Positions 42,979 to 51,940 of a stretch of 64,000 bases of DNA are shown here, in pieces. Numbering within the stretch: the first letter of the stretch is position 1; every line of letters begins with the position of its first letter. This stretch comes from Deinococcus hopiensis KR-140 (GTDB lineage Bacteria; Deinococcota; Deinococci; Deinococcales; Deinococcaceae), in contig CALPYF020000013.1 in assembly GCA_943327755.2 (NCBI GenBank), positions 1-64,000 on the forward strand, in the 5' to 3' direction. The position numbers were made by a program, and so were the translations under genes. The notes under the pieces were generated by a model. That model searched no databases, was not told the origin of the DNA, and saw nothing but the letters and a program-made list of their open reading frames with translations.

Positions 42979-43713
42979 ATGTTGTATTTCGCGAGCACGA
43001 GCAGTGACTTGGACGACCTGGACGCCCACCCGGACATTGGGGTGATGACCGGACCGCGCGTGGGTGGACTGGGCAGCATACTGACGTCCCAGCGCCCCTG
43101 GGCGTCGGACTGCGACGCCCTGAGCAAGCACGGCTTCCACTATGACGAGTTCGTCGAGCACCTGCGGCGCGTGCACGACCCGGAGTTGATCGCCCGCTGC
43201 CAGTTCGTGGTGGTCCCCGATGTCCCCGGTTGCGGACGCAGCACCCTCGCGGCATTCCACGCGGCCGCGCCGGAACTCGCCGAACTGGGGTTCCCCCTCG
43301 CGTACTGCCTGCAAGACGGTGCAGAGGAACTGGAGTTGCCGCCCTGCGACGTGGCCTTCCTGGGCGGCAGTGACCCCTGGCGGGAGGCGGTTGGCGCCGC
43401 GCTCCTGGAACGGGCGGCCGCTGAATGCCTGCGAACCCACGTGGGCCGCGTGAACAGCGCGCGGCGCGTCCGGCACCTGAGTTTCTGCCATTGCGACAGC
43501 GTGGACGGCACGTACGTGGGCTTCCGAGGCGTGGAGCGGGGCGCGCGGGAGATCGGGTCGTGGCTGCGGGGCGCGGCGGATGAGAAGCTGCTGGGCGCGG
43601 CGGACCTGCGGGCCATGACGCTGGACCCGGCGCGCGTGGCGCGCTGGCGGGAGCGGCGTCGCCCCGCCCCGCGGTGGGGCGAGATGCAGCCCGGCACTGA
43701 GCGGCTGTTCTGA
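42979..43713 (+). CDS. DpdA/TGT-like deazaguanine-transglycosylase family protein
   Basis: 244 residues from ATG 42979 (MLYFASTSS is the usual N-terminus of this phage-associated family; a start at 42940 would add MACPRCG...). Conserved blocks FVVVPDVPGCG, PLAYCLQDG, VAFLGGSDPWR, HVGRVNSARRVR and CDSVDGT match small phage proteins related to tRNA-guanine transglycosylase/DpdA, which insert 7-deazaguanines into DNA. The two Asp (PDVPG and CDSVDGT) would be the catalytic candidates. No deazaguanine synthesis genes are in the window. Confidence 0.5.
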   Translation: MLYFASTSSDLDDLDAHPDIGVMTGPRVGGLGSILTSQRPWASDCDALSKHGFHYDEFVEHLRRVHDPELIARCQFVVVPDVPGCGRSTLAAFHAAAPELAELGFPLAYCLQDGAEELELPPCDVAFLGGSDPWREAVGAALLERAAAECLRTHVGRVNSARRVRHLSFCHCDSVDGTYVGFRGVERGAREIGSWLRGAADEKLLGAADLRAMTLDPARVARWRERRRPAPRWGEMQPGTERLF

Positions 43714-43730
43714 GGCATGCACGGGGCACC

Positions 43731-43765
43731 TTGTAAAAAGTGTTCAACATTTGTACCTTACTCTC
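43731..43765 (+). promoter_or_regulatory. Candidate parA promoter, leaderless start
   Basis: TTGTAA (43731-43736), 17-bp spacer, TACCTT (43754-43759), then GTG at 43766, 6 nt later. An mRNA from this promoter would begin at or next to the GTG, as in leaderless Deinococcus genes. The local T/A content is well above the surroundings. Confidence 0.45.
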
Positions 43766-44773
43766 GTGCCCCGAAAGAAGCGGACCCCAGATCAGCGACC
43801 GGAGGGCGTGGTGCTCACCTCTCAGCTCCGCCAGCAACTGCCCGCCGTCCTGAGCGCGGTGCAGCGTGGGCAGGAGTTCACCCTGAGGCACTACGCCACC
43901 GACGTGGCCCGCATCGTTCCCCTCACGACCGTACCCAAGGAGACCCCCATGCGCCCCACCATGACTGTCCTCGCCACCTACAACCAGGCTGGCGGCAGCG
44001 GCAAGACCAGCCTCACCCGCGACCTGGGCTACGCACTCGCCACTCGCGGTCACCGGGTTCTCCTCATTGACGCAGACCCCCAGGCCAGCCTCACGCGGTG
44101 GCTCGGCCTCTTCCAAACCCCTGAAGACGGCTCGGTCCCTGCAGCCCTGAGCGTCCAGGCCACCATCCGCCAGGTGCTCGACGAGACCGCCGACACCCTC
44201 CCTCAACCGATCCCAGCCTTCGACATGGACGTCATCCCCTCGAACCGCCACCTCAAAGGCGCCGAACTCTACCTGAGTGGACAGCTCCCCGAAGAACAGG
44301 GCCGACTGCGCCGCGCCATTCAAGCCCTCAGTGACCGCTACGACTACGTCCTGATTGACACACCCCCCGCGGACAACGCTCTCGTCCTGGCCTGCATTGC
44401 CGCAAGCGATCTGATGATCATGCCTGTCACCGGCTCAAAGGGCCTGGACAACATCGACAACGTCAGCCGGGTCATTCGGCAGGCCCGTGCCATCAACCCG
44501 GGCCTGAACTTCGGTCTGTTCGTCGTCACTGGCTACAACAAAAATCTTCTCCACGACGCCGAGGTATACGACGCCCTGACGCAGGTGTATGCCGATCTCG
44601 GCCCCACCGCGCCGCCCATCGCCTTCCGCCCCGGCATCTACAAGGATGCGCCCAACGCGATGCAGCCCGTCGCGGTGTACCGACCCAAGAGTCCGGCCGT
44701 GCAGGAGATCGATGCCGTCACGGACGCGGTCGTGCATGCTGCCGCCCGCCAAGCTCAGCTGGTGGCCCCATGA
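43766..44773 (+). CDS. parA: ParA partition ATPase with Phd-like N-terminal extension
   Basis: 335 residues from GTG 43766. Residues about 12-52 (VVLTSQLRQQLPAVLSAVQR ... ATDVARIVPL) follow the Phd/YefM antitoxin fold pattern. The ParA domain begins near residue 65 with YNQAGGSGKTSLTRDLG (deviant Walker A), then LIDADPQASLTRWLG and YVLIDTPPADNALV. A second start, ATG 43949 with AAGGAG (43937-43942) 6 nt upstream, would give a 274-residue ParA alone. ParA moves parS-bound plasmid copies. The long form may bind its promoter DNA. It overlaps parB by ATGA. Confidence 0.85.
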   Translation: MPRKKRTPDQRPEGVVLTSQLRQQLPAVLSAVQRGQEFTLRHYATDVARIVPLTTVPKETPMRPTMTVLATYNQAGGSGKTSLTRDLGYALATRGHRVLLIDADPQASLTRWLGLFQTPEDGSVPAALSVQATIRQVLDETADTLPQPIPAFDMDVIPSNRHLKGAELYLSGQLPEEQGRLRRAIQALSDRYDYVLIDTPPADNALVLACIAASDLMIMPVTGSKGLDNIDNVSRVIRQARAINPGLNFGLFVVTGYNKNLLHDAEVYDALTQVYADLGPTAPPIAFRPGIYKDAPNAMQPVAVYRPKSPAVQEIDAVTDAVVHAAARQAQLVAP

Positions 44774-45720
44774 GTGGTCGGCGTGGCCGGCCAGGTGGTC
44801 TCTCCCTGCACGACCAGCAGATCCGTGCGCAGGCGTCAAACGACGAACTGAATCAGGTGGTGAAGGCAGCGTACGCCTCAGGCGTGCACGAGATCCCGCT
44901 GAGCGAGATCGACATCACGGGCGACTGGAACCCTCGAGGCAGCCTTGGGAATGACCCATACGGCGAGGCGGATCTCGCAGGCCTGATGGCGGCCATCCAG
45001 GAATACGGCCAACTACAACCAGTCCTACTGCGCCCCCACCCTGACCGCACTGGTCCCTACCGCTACCAACTGGTCGCTGGGTGGCGGCGGTACCACAGCC
45101 GCCGTCTACTCGGTGACACCGTCGTCCTTGCGAGCGTCTACAGCTTCCGGGATGATCAGCTTGACGCGCTGTCCACGTTGGAGAACACGCAGCGTGAGGA
45201 ACTCGATCAGTTCGAGGTGGTGCGCGGTGTGTTCCGGACGCTCGCCGCCCAACTGAATGTCGAAATGGATGCCCTCCCTGGCTTGATGAGCCGCGTCCTG
45301 AAGACGGGCGAGGATCCCCACGACCTGCAGGACAAACTTAAAGTCCTCACCAGTGCCAGTCTCTCTACCTTCAACACCAAGTACGCCCGCGTGCTGCGGT
45401 TGCGCCCGGCAGAGATTCGTGCGGTGTACGGCCGGACGGTGGCGCCCACTGTCGCGCTGGAACTTGTGCGGCTGGGCGAGCGCCCGGAGCGAGCCACTCT
45501 CCTTCAGCAGGCCGTCGACGGCGCCTGGACCACCCGAACCGCGAAAGACCGTGTGAACGAAGTCCTCAAGGGCACACAGGAACGCCCTGAGGTCTATGAC
45601 GCTGCTCTCCGAGTCACCCGGCACCTGAAACCCGCTCGACTCGATGCCCTCACCACCGAACAGCAGGCTCACGTGCATAACCTGCTTCGCCAGCTTGAGG
45701 AGGCGTTTGCGCCATCCTGA
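44770..45720 (+). CDS. parB: ParB partition protein
   Basis: 316 residues. ParB N-domain: EIPLSEIDITGDWNPR, YGQLQPVLLRP and YQLVAGWRRYHSRRLLG (the C/GERRYRA box variant); then a central helical DNA-binding region (DALPGLMSRVLKTG ... LSTFNTKYARVLRLRPAEI) and a C-terminal dimerisation-like region. Coupled to parA by a 4-nt overlap. The likely parS lies directly downstream. Confidence 0.85.
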   Translation: MSGRRGRPGGLSLHDQQIRAQASNDELNQVVKAAYASGVHEIPLSEIDITGDWNPRGSLGNDPYGEADLAGLMAAIQEYGQLQPVLLRPHPDRTGPYRYQLVAGWRRYHSRRLLGDTVVLASVYSFRDDQLDALSTLENTQREELDQFEVVRGVFRTLAAQLNVEMDALPGLMSRVLKTGEDPHDLQDKLKVLTSASLSTFNTKYARVLRLRPAEIRAVYGRTVAPTVALELVRLGERPERATLLQQAVDGAWTTRTAKDRVNEVLKGTQERPEVYDAALRVTRHLKPARLDALTTEQQAHVHNLLRQLEEAFAPS

Positions 45721-45743
45721 GCCAGGCCTTGCCGGGACGAACA

Positions 45744-45767
45744 AGAGGAGGCGATATCGCCTCCTCT
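45744..45767. terminator. Perfect 24-bp palindrome after parB
   Basis: AGAGGAGGCGAT / ATCGCCTCCTCT is perfectly palindromic and is followed after some bases by CGCCTTTTCC. Likely parAB terminator. Confidence 0.6.
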
Positions 45768-45801
45768 CAAGCTATTCGCCTTTTCCAGTTCGCTCTTGCA
45801 T

Positions 45802-45896
45802 CCCGGGGTTGATGCGCGTCAACCCAGCTCCACACCCGGGGTTGATGCGCGTCAACCCAGCTCCACACCCGGGGTTGATGCGCGTCAACCCTGTTG
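45802..45896 (+). repeat. parS: Candidate parS: three 33-bp direct repeats
   Basis: Units start at 45802, 45835 and 45868. Each holds a near-palindrome GGGTTGATGC-GCGTCAACCC (one mismatch across the axis), followed by CAGCTCCACAC in the first two. Location directly after parAB and the palindromic core are typical of plasmid centromeres bound by ParB. The last unit lies 12 bp from the next start hairpin and may let ParB regulate the methyltransferase gene. Confidence 0.7.
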
Positions 45897-45908
45897 TAAG
45901 GAAGCTAT

Positions 45909-45931
45909 GGCCCGTGACCAGGTCACGGGCC
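45909..45931 (+). promoter_or_regulatory. Start hairpin 15 (gene 45943)
   Basis: 10-bp stem GGCCCGTGAC / GTCACGGGCC, loop CAG. The left T is present but the right A is C; the ATG at 45943 keeps the same distance (1 + 10 nt) from GGCC. An in-frame ATG at 45907 overlaps the stem. Confidence 0.75.
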
Positions 45932-45942
45932 CAGTCGGGCAC

Positions 45943-47304
45943 ATGTCACTGATCAGCCTGTTCGATGCCGTGAAGCCCGCAGCCCAGCCTGCCCGCAAGG
46001 CCAGCCAGGGCAAGGTCAAGAGCAAGGGCGCCGCACACCCCACTCAGGCCGCCCCCGCTGTGATCACAGTGGATCCAGCCCTCGACGCATTCCGGATGCG
46101 CTCCGCGCCGACGTACGCTCCCGCCTCCAGCGCCGAACCCTACGGCGTAGAGGCTCTGCCCATCGTCAGCACGGACGCTCGCCTGAAGGCCAACCAGGCC
46201 GTCCGCGACATCCTCGCCCGCGGCGTCACCCCCGCCGACCACGCCGCCCTGCGCGCCTGGAGTGGTGAAGGCGGCCTCGGCGAGCACAGCGCCAGCACCA
46301 GCGCCTTCTACACCCCCGGCGAACTCGTGCAGGTCGCGTACGACCTCAGCCAGGCGCTCGGCAGCACCCGCCGCATCCTCGAATTCAGCTGCGGTGGCGG
46401 CGCCTTCCTCGCGCGCGCACCCAAGTTCAGTGACGTGGTCGGCGTGGAACTCGACGAGACCAGCGCCGCCGTCGCGCAGGCTCTGCACCCTCACGTGACC
46501 GTCTGGAACGCCTCCTTTGAGACGTACACCACGCAGAGCGAGGACGCCCCGTTCGATCTCGTGATCGGCAACCCGCCCTTCGGCACACGCGGCGCCCAGG
46601 CGAGATTGCACCGCCCCGACCTCCGGCAGGCGCACTGGTACTTCGTCCTCGAAGGCCTGCGCCGCGTCACCCCCGGCGGCCTGATGACCGTCGTCGTGCC
46701 CGAGAGCATGCTCCGCGTGGACAGCGACCGCCCGCACCGCGAGGCGCTGATCGACCTCGCGCACCCCCTGATGCTGTCCGCCGTGCCCGAAGGGGCCTTC
46801 CGGGCGGCCGGGGCGGGCGTCACCACCGTCCTGCTGGTCCTGCGCCGCCACGATGCCAGCGTGACCGAAGCGCTGGCCGCCCTCACCCACGAGGAGCAGG
46901 CCCAGCTGCGCGAGCAGCGCCTGACGCACAGCGGGTACCTCCGCCAGATCGTGAACGGGGAAGGCGTCTTCTACCGCAGCGGGACCGAGTGGAAGCTCCA
47001 GTACGCCGGGGAACCCCTCGGCACGCCCCGCCACCAGGCCAAGATCGGGGACGGCCGCTTCGGCGACCCCGTGTACCCCGGTGGACTGCGCGTGGACCTG
47101 GCGACCCTCACCAAGCAGGCCAGTGCGCGCGTGAACGACATCCTGACGCTGCCCGGCGCGCTCGCGGCCATCCAGACCCTGTTCGGCTCGAAGCCCGTGC
47201 CCGGCAGGCCCGCCCCCAGGCGCACCCCATCACGGACGGAGAGACCAGTGCGTGCGGCACGTACCGCTTCCAGGGCGGCCACTGGCAGTACGGCTCGCAC
47301 CTGA
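45943..47304 (+). CDS. N6-adenine DNA methyltransferase part of split MTase-helicase
   Basis: From ATG 45943 set by the start hairpin. A class-I SAM fold: RILEFSCGGGAFLARAP (motif I), VGVELDETSAAV, and catalytic VIGNPPFGTRG (NPPF, DNA nt about 46570-46581), then VVVPESMLRV and a target-recognition-like region. Up to about 47217 the sequence looks natural; the last 29 residues are Arg/Pro/Ser-rich nonsense, while the helicase protein sequence continues in another frame. A fused methylase-helicase polypeptide is usual for this type of phage/plasmid protein, so the gene is probably frameshifted. Confidence 0.7.
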   Translation: MSLISLFDAVKPAAQPARKASQGKVKSKGAAHPTQAAPAVITVDPALDAFRMRSAPTYAPASSAEPYGVEALPIVSTDARLKANQAVRDILARGVTPADHAALRAWSGEGGLGEHSASTSAFYTPGELVQVAYDLSQALGSTRRILEFSCGGGAFLARAPKFSDVVGVELDETSAAVAQALHPHVTVWNASFETYTTQSEDAPFDLVIGNPPFGTRGAQARLHRPDLRQAHWYFVLEGLRRVTPGGLMTVVVPESMLRVDSDRPHREALIDLAHPLMLSAVPEGAFRAAGAGVTTVLLVLRRHDASVTEALAALTHEEQAQLREQRLTHSGYLRQIVNGEGVFYRSGTEWKLQYAGEPLGTPRHQAKIGDGRFGDPVYPGGLRVDLATLTKQASARVNDILTLPGALAAIQTLFGSKPVPGRPAPRRTPSRTERPVRAARTASRAATGSTART

Positions 47305-50300
47305 GCAACCCCGCCGTACTCAGCGCCCTGACCGTCGCCCAGGCCATCACGGCGGCCCGCACTGGCCGGCAGCACGCCGCACGCGACACGGCCCTGCGCC
47401 TGCACGACACCCACCTGAGCACGCACGGCGCGTACGACCTGACCCTGCTGCGCCGCGCTGCAAAATCCGCGCCCGCCCTGCACGCGCTCGTCGAAGCGAA
47501 CGGGGACGTCCCGGCGCTCCTGACCGAACTCACCGACCGGGAACCCCCCATCACGCCCGGCACGGTGGGCGAGGTCGCCCACCAGCTCGAAGCGTACGGC
47601 CTGCTCACCATCACGAGCCTCGCCCAGTACGCTCAGGTCACGGATGGGGACGCCGCCGCGCACCTGCTCGCCCAGTACGCCTTCACCGGGCACACGTGGG
47701 AGGCCGCCAGCACGTACTACCGGGGCCGCGCGCACGAGAAGGCCCGCCTCGCCGAGACCCTGGCCGCCGATCACACCGGCACCGAGCGCCAGGCCCTCCT
47801 GCAACAGGCGCAGACCTGCCGCGAACGCGCCCTCTGGGTGGACATCACCGACATGACCCTCGAGGCGCGGGACCCACTGATCCCCGAGCACGTCCTGGCC
47901 GACTGGGTGAACGCCAACCTCGGGACCTGCGTGGCCGTCAAGCGCAACTCGTGGGACGCCGACGGTGCGCCCGTGAACCTAATCCAGGCGGTCCGCGGTG
48001 AGCACGGTGTCACCCTGCGCCTGCGCAACGCCCTGGATGACGAGCTCGCCCTGAAGGAGCGGCAGGCCATCAGTCCTGGGCGCGTGCGGGAACTGGAGGC
48101 GTACCTGAACTTCCGCACGCCGGTTGAACCGGTCGTGAACCAGGACGTGAAGACGCCCGAGCAGATCACCGCCGAACGCCACGCGCATCAGGCCCGCGCG
48201 GTACAGTTCGAACGGCAGCTCGCCGCGCACTTCCGCACGTGGCTGCTCGGCAGTGAGCACGTGGGCACGGTGGAACTCACCCTGAACGAGCACCGGTACG
48301 GCCTGCTGACCGCCACGCCCGACCTGCGCCCCCTGACGCTCCCCCGGTACCAGGGGCCGCTCGCGCATCCCTTCCAGGCCGGACACGTCCGCGCCGCCGC
48401 GCGTATGGACGGCGTCATCCTGGACTTTTCAGTTGGGCTTGGGAAGACTTTGACCGCGCTGATGCTGGCTGAACTGCTTCTCCAGTCTGGCCGCGCCCGC
48501 CTGCCCGCGGTGGTCGTGCCGCTCTCCCGCCTGGGGGACTGGGTCATGAACGCCGCCACGGCCCTCCCGGGGTTGCGGATCAGCGTGATCGGCGGGGAAC
48601 CCGTCCGTGCGCCGGACGGCAGCGTCGCGCTGGACGAGGACGGCGAACCCAGGGTCCTGACGGACACCGGGGACCGCCGCCGCGCGAAGATCGCCGCGCT
48701 CCTGACCAGTCCCCCGGATCTCGTGATCTTCACGTACGAGGCGTTCGAGATGACCCCCATGCTCGAAGAGACCCGCAAGAAGTACGTGCAGAGCGACGAG
48801 ACCCTCATGAGCGCGCTGGCCACCACGACCACGTTCGACGAGCGGCACCGGAAGATGGGCGGGCACCGCGCGCTCGCGGCCGGGGAGAAGTTCACGCAGC
48901 GGCACCTGGGGCGCGTCAAGGTCGCCACGAGCACCGACGTGCCCTTCGAAGCGCTCGGCATCGACGCGGTCCTGTGGGACGAGGCGCACGCGCTGAAGAA
49001 CACGTACGCCGCGCCCGCCGTGTACGGGGACTCCAGCCCGAAATTCCTAGGTGGGGGAGGGGAGAGTAACCGCGCGCTGGACGGCAACCATAAGGCCCGC
49101 TTCATCCGCGAGCGTGGCGGCTGCACGGTTGCCCTGAGCGCCACGTGGTTCACGAACAGCCCTCTGGAGATCTGGAACATGCTCTCCCTCGTAACCGACG
49201 CGCTGCCCGCGTACGGCATCACGAATGTGCAGGCCTTCACCGCCCGCTTCTGCGTGATCGAACCCCGCCTGATCACCCTCCCGGAAGGGGACGTGGAGTT
49301 CCACTCGTGCGTCGTGGGCTTCCGGAACCTGGACGAGCTGCGCGCCATCATCGGCCAGCACGTCATCCGGGAGACGGAGGACACCTGCCAGATGCACGAC
49401 CGCGTGGGGATGCCCCTGCCGCCCCTGACCACTGTCGAGCACCTGTTCGACCTGCACCCGGTCGTGCAGGACGAATACGACGCGGAGCAGGCCACCATCA
49501 GCGAGGCTGAGAGTGACGGGGAGAAGCACCTGTTCTCGATCTTCTCCCGCCTGAGCAAGCTCACCCTGCACCCCCCGCTGATGAACGTCCAGGCCCCGAA
49601 TGCCCGTTTCGCGGCGTGTGTCGAGGCCTGCCTGGCAGCCCGTGCCCAGGGTGGCCGGAATGTCGTGTTCATGTACACCGGCGGCGAAGGCGGCATGACG
49701 TACACGGCCCTGCGCGACCAGCTCATCGCGGCCGGGTACCCCGCCGGTGAAATCGAGATCATCACCGCGAGCACGCACCAGGGTGGGGAACGCCTGACGG
49801 TCGAACGCCGGTTCCGCCGTGGCGTCCTGACCTGCGTCATCGGCAGCAGCGTGATCGAACAGGGCGGCAATTACCAGGGTGCCACCGACCTCCACCACCT
49901 CGATTACCCGCACCACCACATGGCGTTCGTGCAGCGCATCGGACGCGGCCGCCGTCAGGGCACCTGGGTGAAGGAAATCCGCAACCACGTGTACTTCGCC
50001 CGGGGCAGCTTCGACGTCATCCGCTTCCAGAACATGATGGGCAAGAAAGGCTGGGCGCAGCAGGTGTTCGACCCCACCCTCACCAGCTGCGAGAACACCG
50101 ACGTGGGCTTCGACGGCGAGGAACTGGCCGTCATGCTCAGCCGCGACCCGGACGCCACCCGCCACGCCATCCGCGCCAAGCGGGAGGCCCGGCAGGCGGA
50201 GAGTCACGCCGCGAGCCTGCTGGCAGACCTCACGGTCATCCGCGAGTACCTCGAAGCGCTCAGCCTGCTGGAGAAGCGCGACCGGACCGCCCGCAGCCGC

Positions 50301-51161
50301 GAGCACGGCCCGAGCACGCAGGACGTCGCCGGGATCAATCGCCTGGTGACCGCCCTGCGTGGCCTGCACGGTCAGGTACAGGCCCTGCGCGCCGCGGCGA
50401 ACCCCATGGCTGCCCTCACCCGCCTTCAGCAGCCGATCCTGTGGGTGGAGGGCCTGCCCATCCACGCTGGGCTGACGTTCGAGCACCAGGGCAACCCCGT
50501 GACCGTCCGGGACCTGCGCGGCGCAGACACGGGCATCCGGGTCACGGACGTGGGTGGGAACGTGGACGTCATCGCGCACGTGGACCTTGCCAGGGCCCGG
50601 CACGTGCAGCCCACCCGCACGGAAGGCGCGTACGGTGCGGAAGGCCTCACCCGCCTACGCGCCGAACTTCAGGAGCGCATCCTGAGCGCTGAAGTCGCGC
50701 CCCAGACACCGGCTCAGCCTGCGGTCCCCATCCAGCTCGCCCCGGTGACGGAGATCCAGTCTGTTCCAACGCAGGACGCAGCTCCGGTGCAGCAGACCCA
50801 GGCGGGCCCGCTGGTCGCGGCAGCAGACCCGGTGGTGGAGACCACGCCCACCCCGCGCCCCGCACCCGCCGTCCACACCGTCCAGCGCCCCCCGCTGCGC
50901 CTCCGGTACGGGCTCACCGTGACCGAGCAGCTCCCCGCCCGCCCCGCGCAGGTGTACGCCATCCAGGGCGACACCCTCACGCCCGGCGCGTTGGACGGCT
51001 GCCCGCTCGTGATCGTCGAGTACCGCGCCGAGCGGGACGTACGGATGGTCACGCTGGTGTTCCCGGACCCCACCCGCGCGGCGCAGACCCGCACGCTCCT
51101 CCGGCAACAGGACCCCCGAGTCCGCGCCCGGATGGATCAGCTGCTGCTCGCGGCCATCTGA
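47218..51161 (+). CDS. SNF2-like helicase part of split MTase-helicase
   Basis: This frame becomes coherent at about 47225 (HPITDGETSACGTYRFQGG) and runs about 1310 residues. Helicase motifs: GLGKTLTALMLAELLL (motif I, nt 48435-48449), LWDEAHALKN (DEAH, nt 48978-48989), VALSATW (III), and VIGSSVIEQGGNYQGA ... VQRIGRGRRQGTW (V-VI). No ATG/GTG with a ribosome site occurs near the beginning, only GTG 46989 deep inside the MTase. The Pro/Ala-rich C-terminal part (after about 50690) ends in a small domain. Likely DNA translocase paired with the methylase. Confidence 0.7.
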
Positions 51162-51171
51162 TCAGAAGCTC

Positions 51172-51191
51172 TGGCCCCCAGCAGGGGGCCA
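51172..51191 (+). promoter_or_regulatory. Start hairpin 16 (gene 51202)
   Basis: 8-bp stem TGGCCCCC / GGGGGCCA, loop AGCA, then CGCGGGCATC (10 nt) and ATG 51202. The downstream 10 nt are identical to those of the hairpin before the ThiF gene (59762). Confidence 0.85.
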
Positions 51192-51201
51192 CGCGGGCAT
51201 C

Positions 51202-51681
51202 ATGCATACCACCACGATCTCCTTCCACCAGCCCCAGCCGCCCCTGAGCACCACCCTGACCTGCACGCCCGACCCACAGCAGGACTTTGTCGCCGACCAC
51301 AACCTGGGGACGCTCACCCCGGACCCCACGCCCACCAGCGTGCCCATCCGGGACGGCCTGCACTTCACGCCCGCCTGGAGTGAAGCGGACGAAGCCCGCG
51401 TGCGGATCACGTTCCTGGGCTTCACGCCTGAACAGGCCCTCCGGGAAGCACGGACGGACGCGATGCGCGCCGCGCGCCGCCGGGCCCTGTGCGGTGTCAC
51501 GTGGCACGTCCAGCGGGTCACCTGCCGGGTCACGAACGCGGCCGGGGAGGTCCTGGCGTGCCGCACGATCGGCGGGATCTCCAGTGACCTCAGTGGCGGG
51601 GCACGCGCGCAGTTGGAAGGTGACCTCACCAGCGAAGCGCTCGCCGAGGCGCGCGACCGGGCCATCCTGGGGCTGAACTGA
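51202..51681 (+). CDS. Unknown protein (159 aa)
   Basis: Contains TFLGFTPEQALREARTDAMR and a beta-rich RVTCRVTNAAGEVLACRTIG. No family recognised. It overlaps the next gene (TGATG) and precedes PRTRC E. Confidence 0.5.
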   Translation: MHTTTISFHQPQPPLSTTLTCTPDPQQDFVADHNLGTLTPDPTPTSVPIRDGLHFTPAWSEADEARVRITFLGFTPEQALREARTDAMRAARRRALCGVTWHVQRVTCRVTNAAGEVLACRTIGGISSDLSGGARAQLEGDLTSEALAEARDRAILGLN

Positions 51682-51899
51682 TGCAGCGGCACACCAGTCT
51701 GGACGGGTTGAATGCCGGCGACACCGTGCGCGTGAACGCGACGTGCCGCATCCCGGAGTGTCGCGGGCGACCGGGCATGATTGCGTTCATGTACGCCGCG
51801 CAACCTGCCTTCGGCACGCCGGCGGAATTCATCGTGGATGTCGACTTCATTCTTCGGCCTCTGGGCCGGGAGGAGTTCGATGTCCCTGCGGCGCCATGA
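51681..51899 (+). CDS. Small beta-rich protein (72 aa)
   Basis: ATG 51681 overlaps the previous TGA by one base. GDTVRVNATCRIPECRGRPG and EFIVDVDFILRPL suggest a small SH3/OB-like barrel. No family recognised. Confidence 0.5.
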   Translation: MQRHTSLDGLNAGDTVRVNATCRIPECRGRPGMIAFMYAAQPAFGTPAEFIVDVDFILRPLGREEFDVPAAP

Positions 51900-51903
51900 G
51901 TGG

Positions 51904-51930
51904 TGGCCCACCCGGCTCCCGGGTGGGCCA
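51904..51930 (+). promoter_or_regulatory. Start hairpin 17 (gene 51941)
   Basis: 12-bp stem TGGCCCACCCGG / CCGGGTGGGCCA, loop CTC, then GGTCGCCGTC (10 nt) and ATG 51941. The longest stem of the set. Confidence 0.85.
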
Positions 51931-51940
51931 GGTCGCCGTC

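Noticed and set aside
45796..45942. Start of the methyltransferase inside the parS repeats
   Set aside because: It would encode a three-fold peptide repeat from the DNA repeat itself; ATG 45943 fits the start-hairpin rule.
47205..47225. Programmed -1 frameshift at the methylase-helicase junction
   Set aside because: No X-XXY-YYZ slippery heptamer in the right frame and no clear stimulatory structure; an indel in the C tract is simpler.
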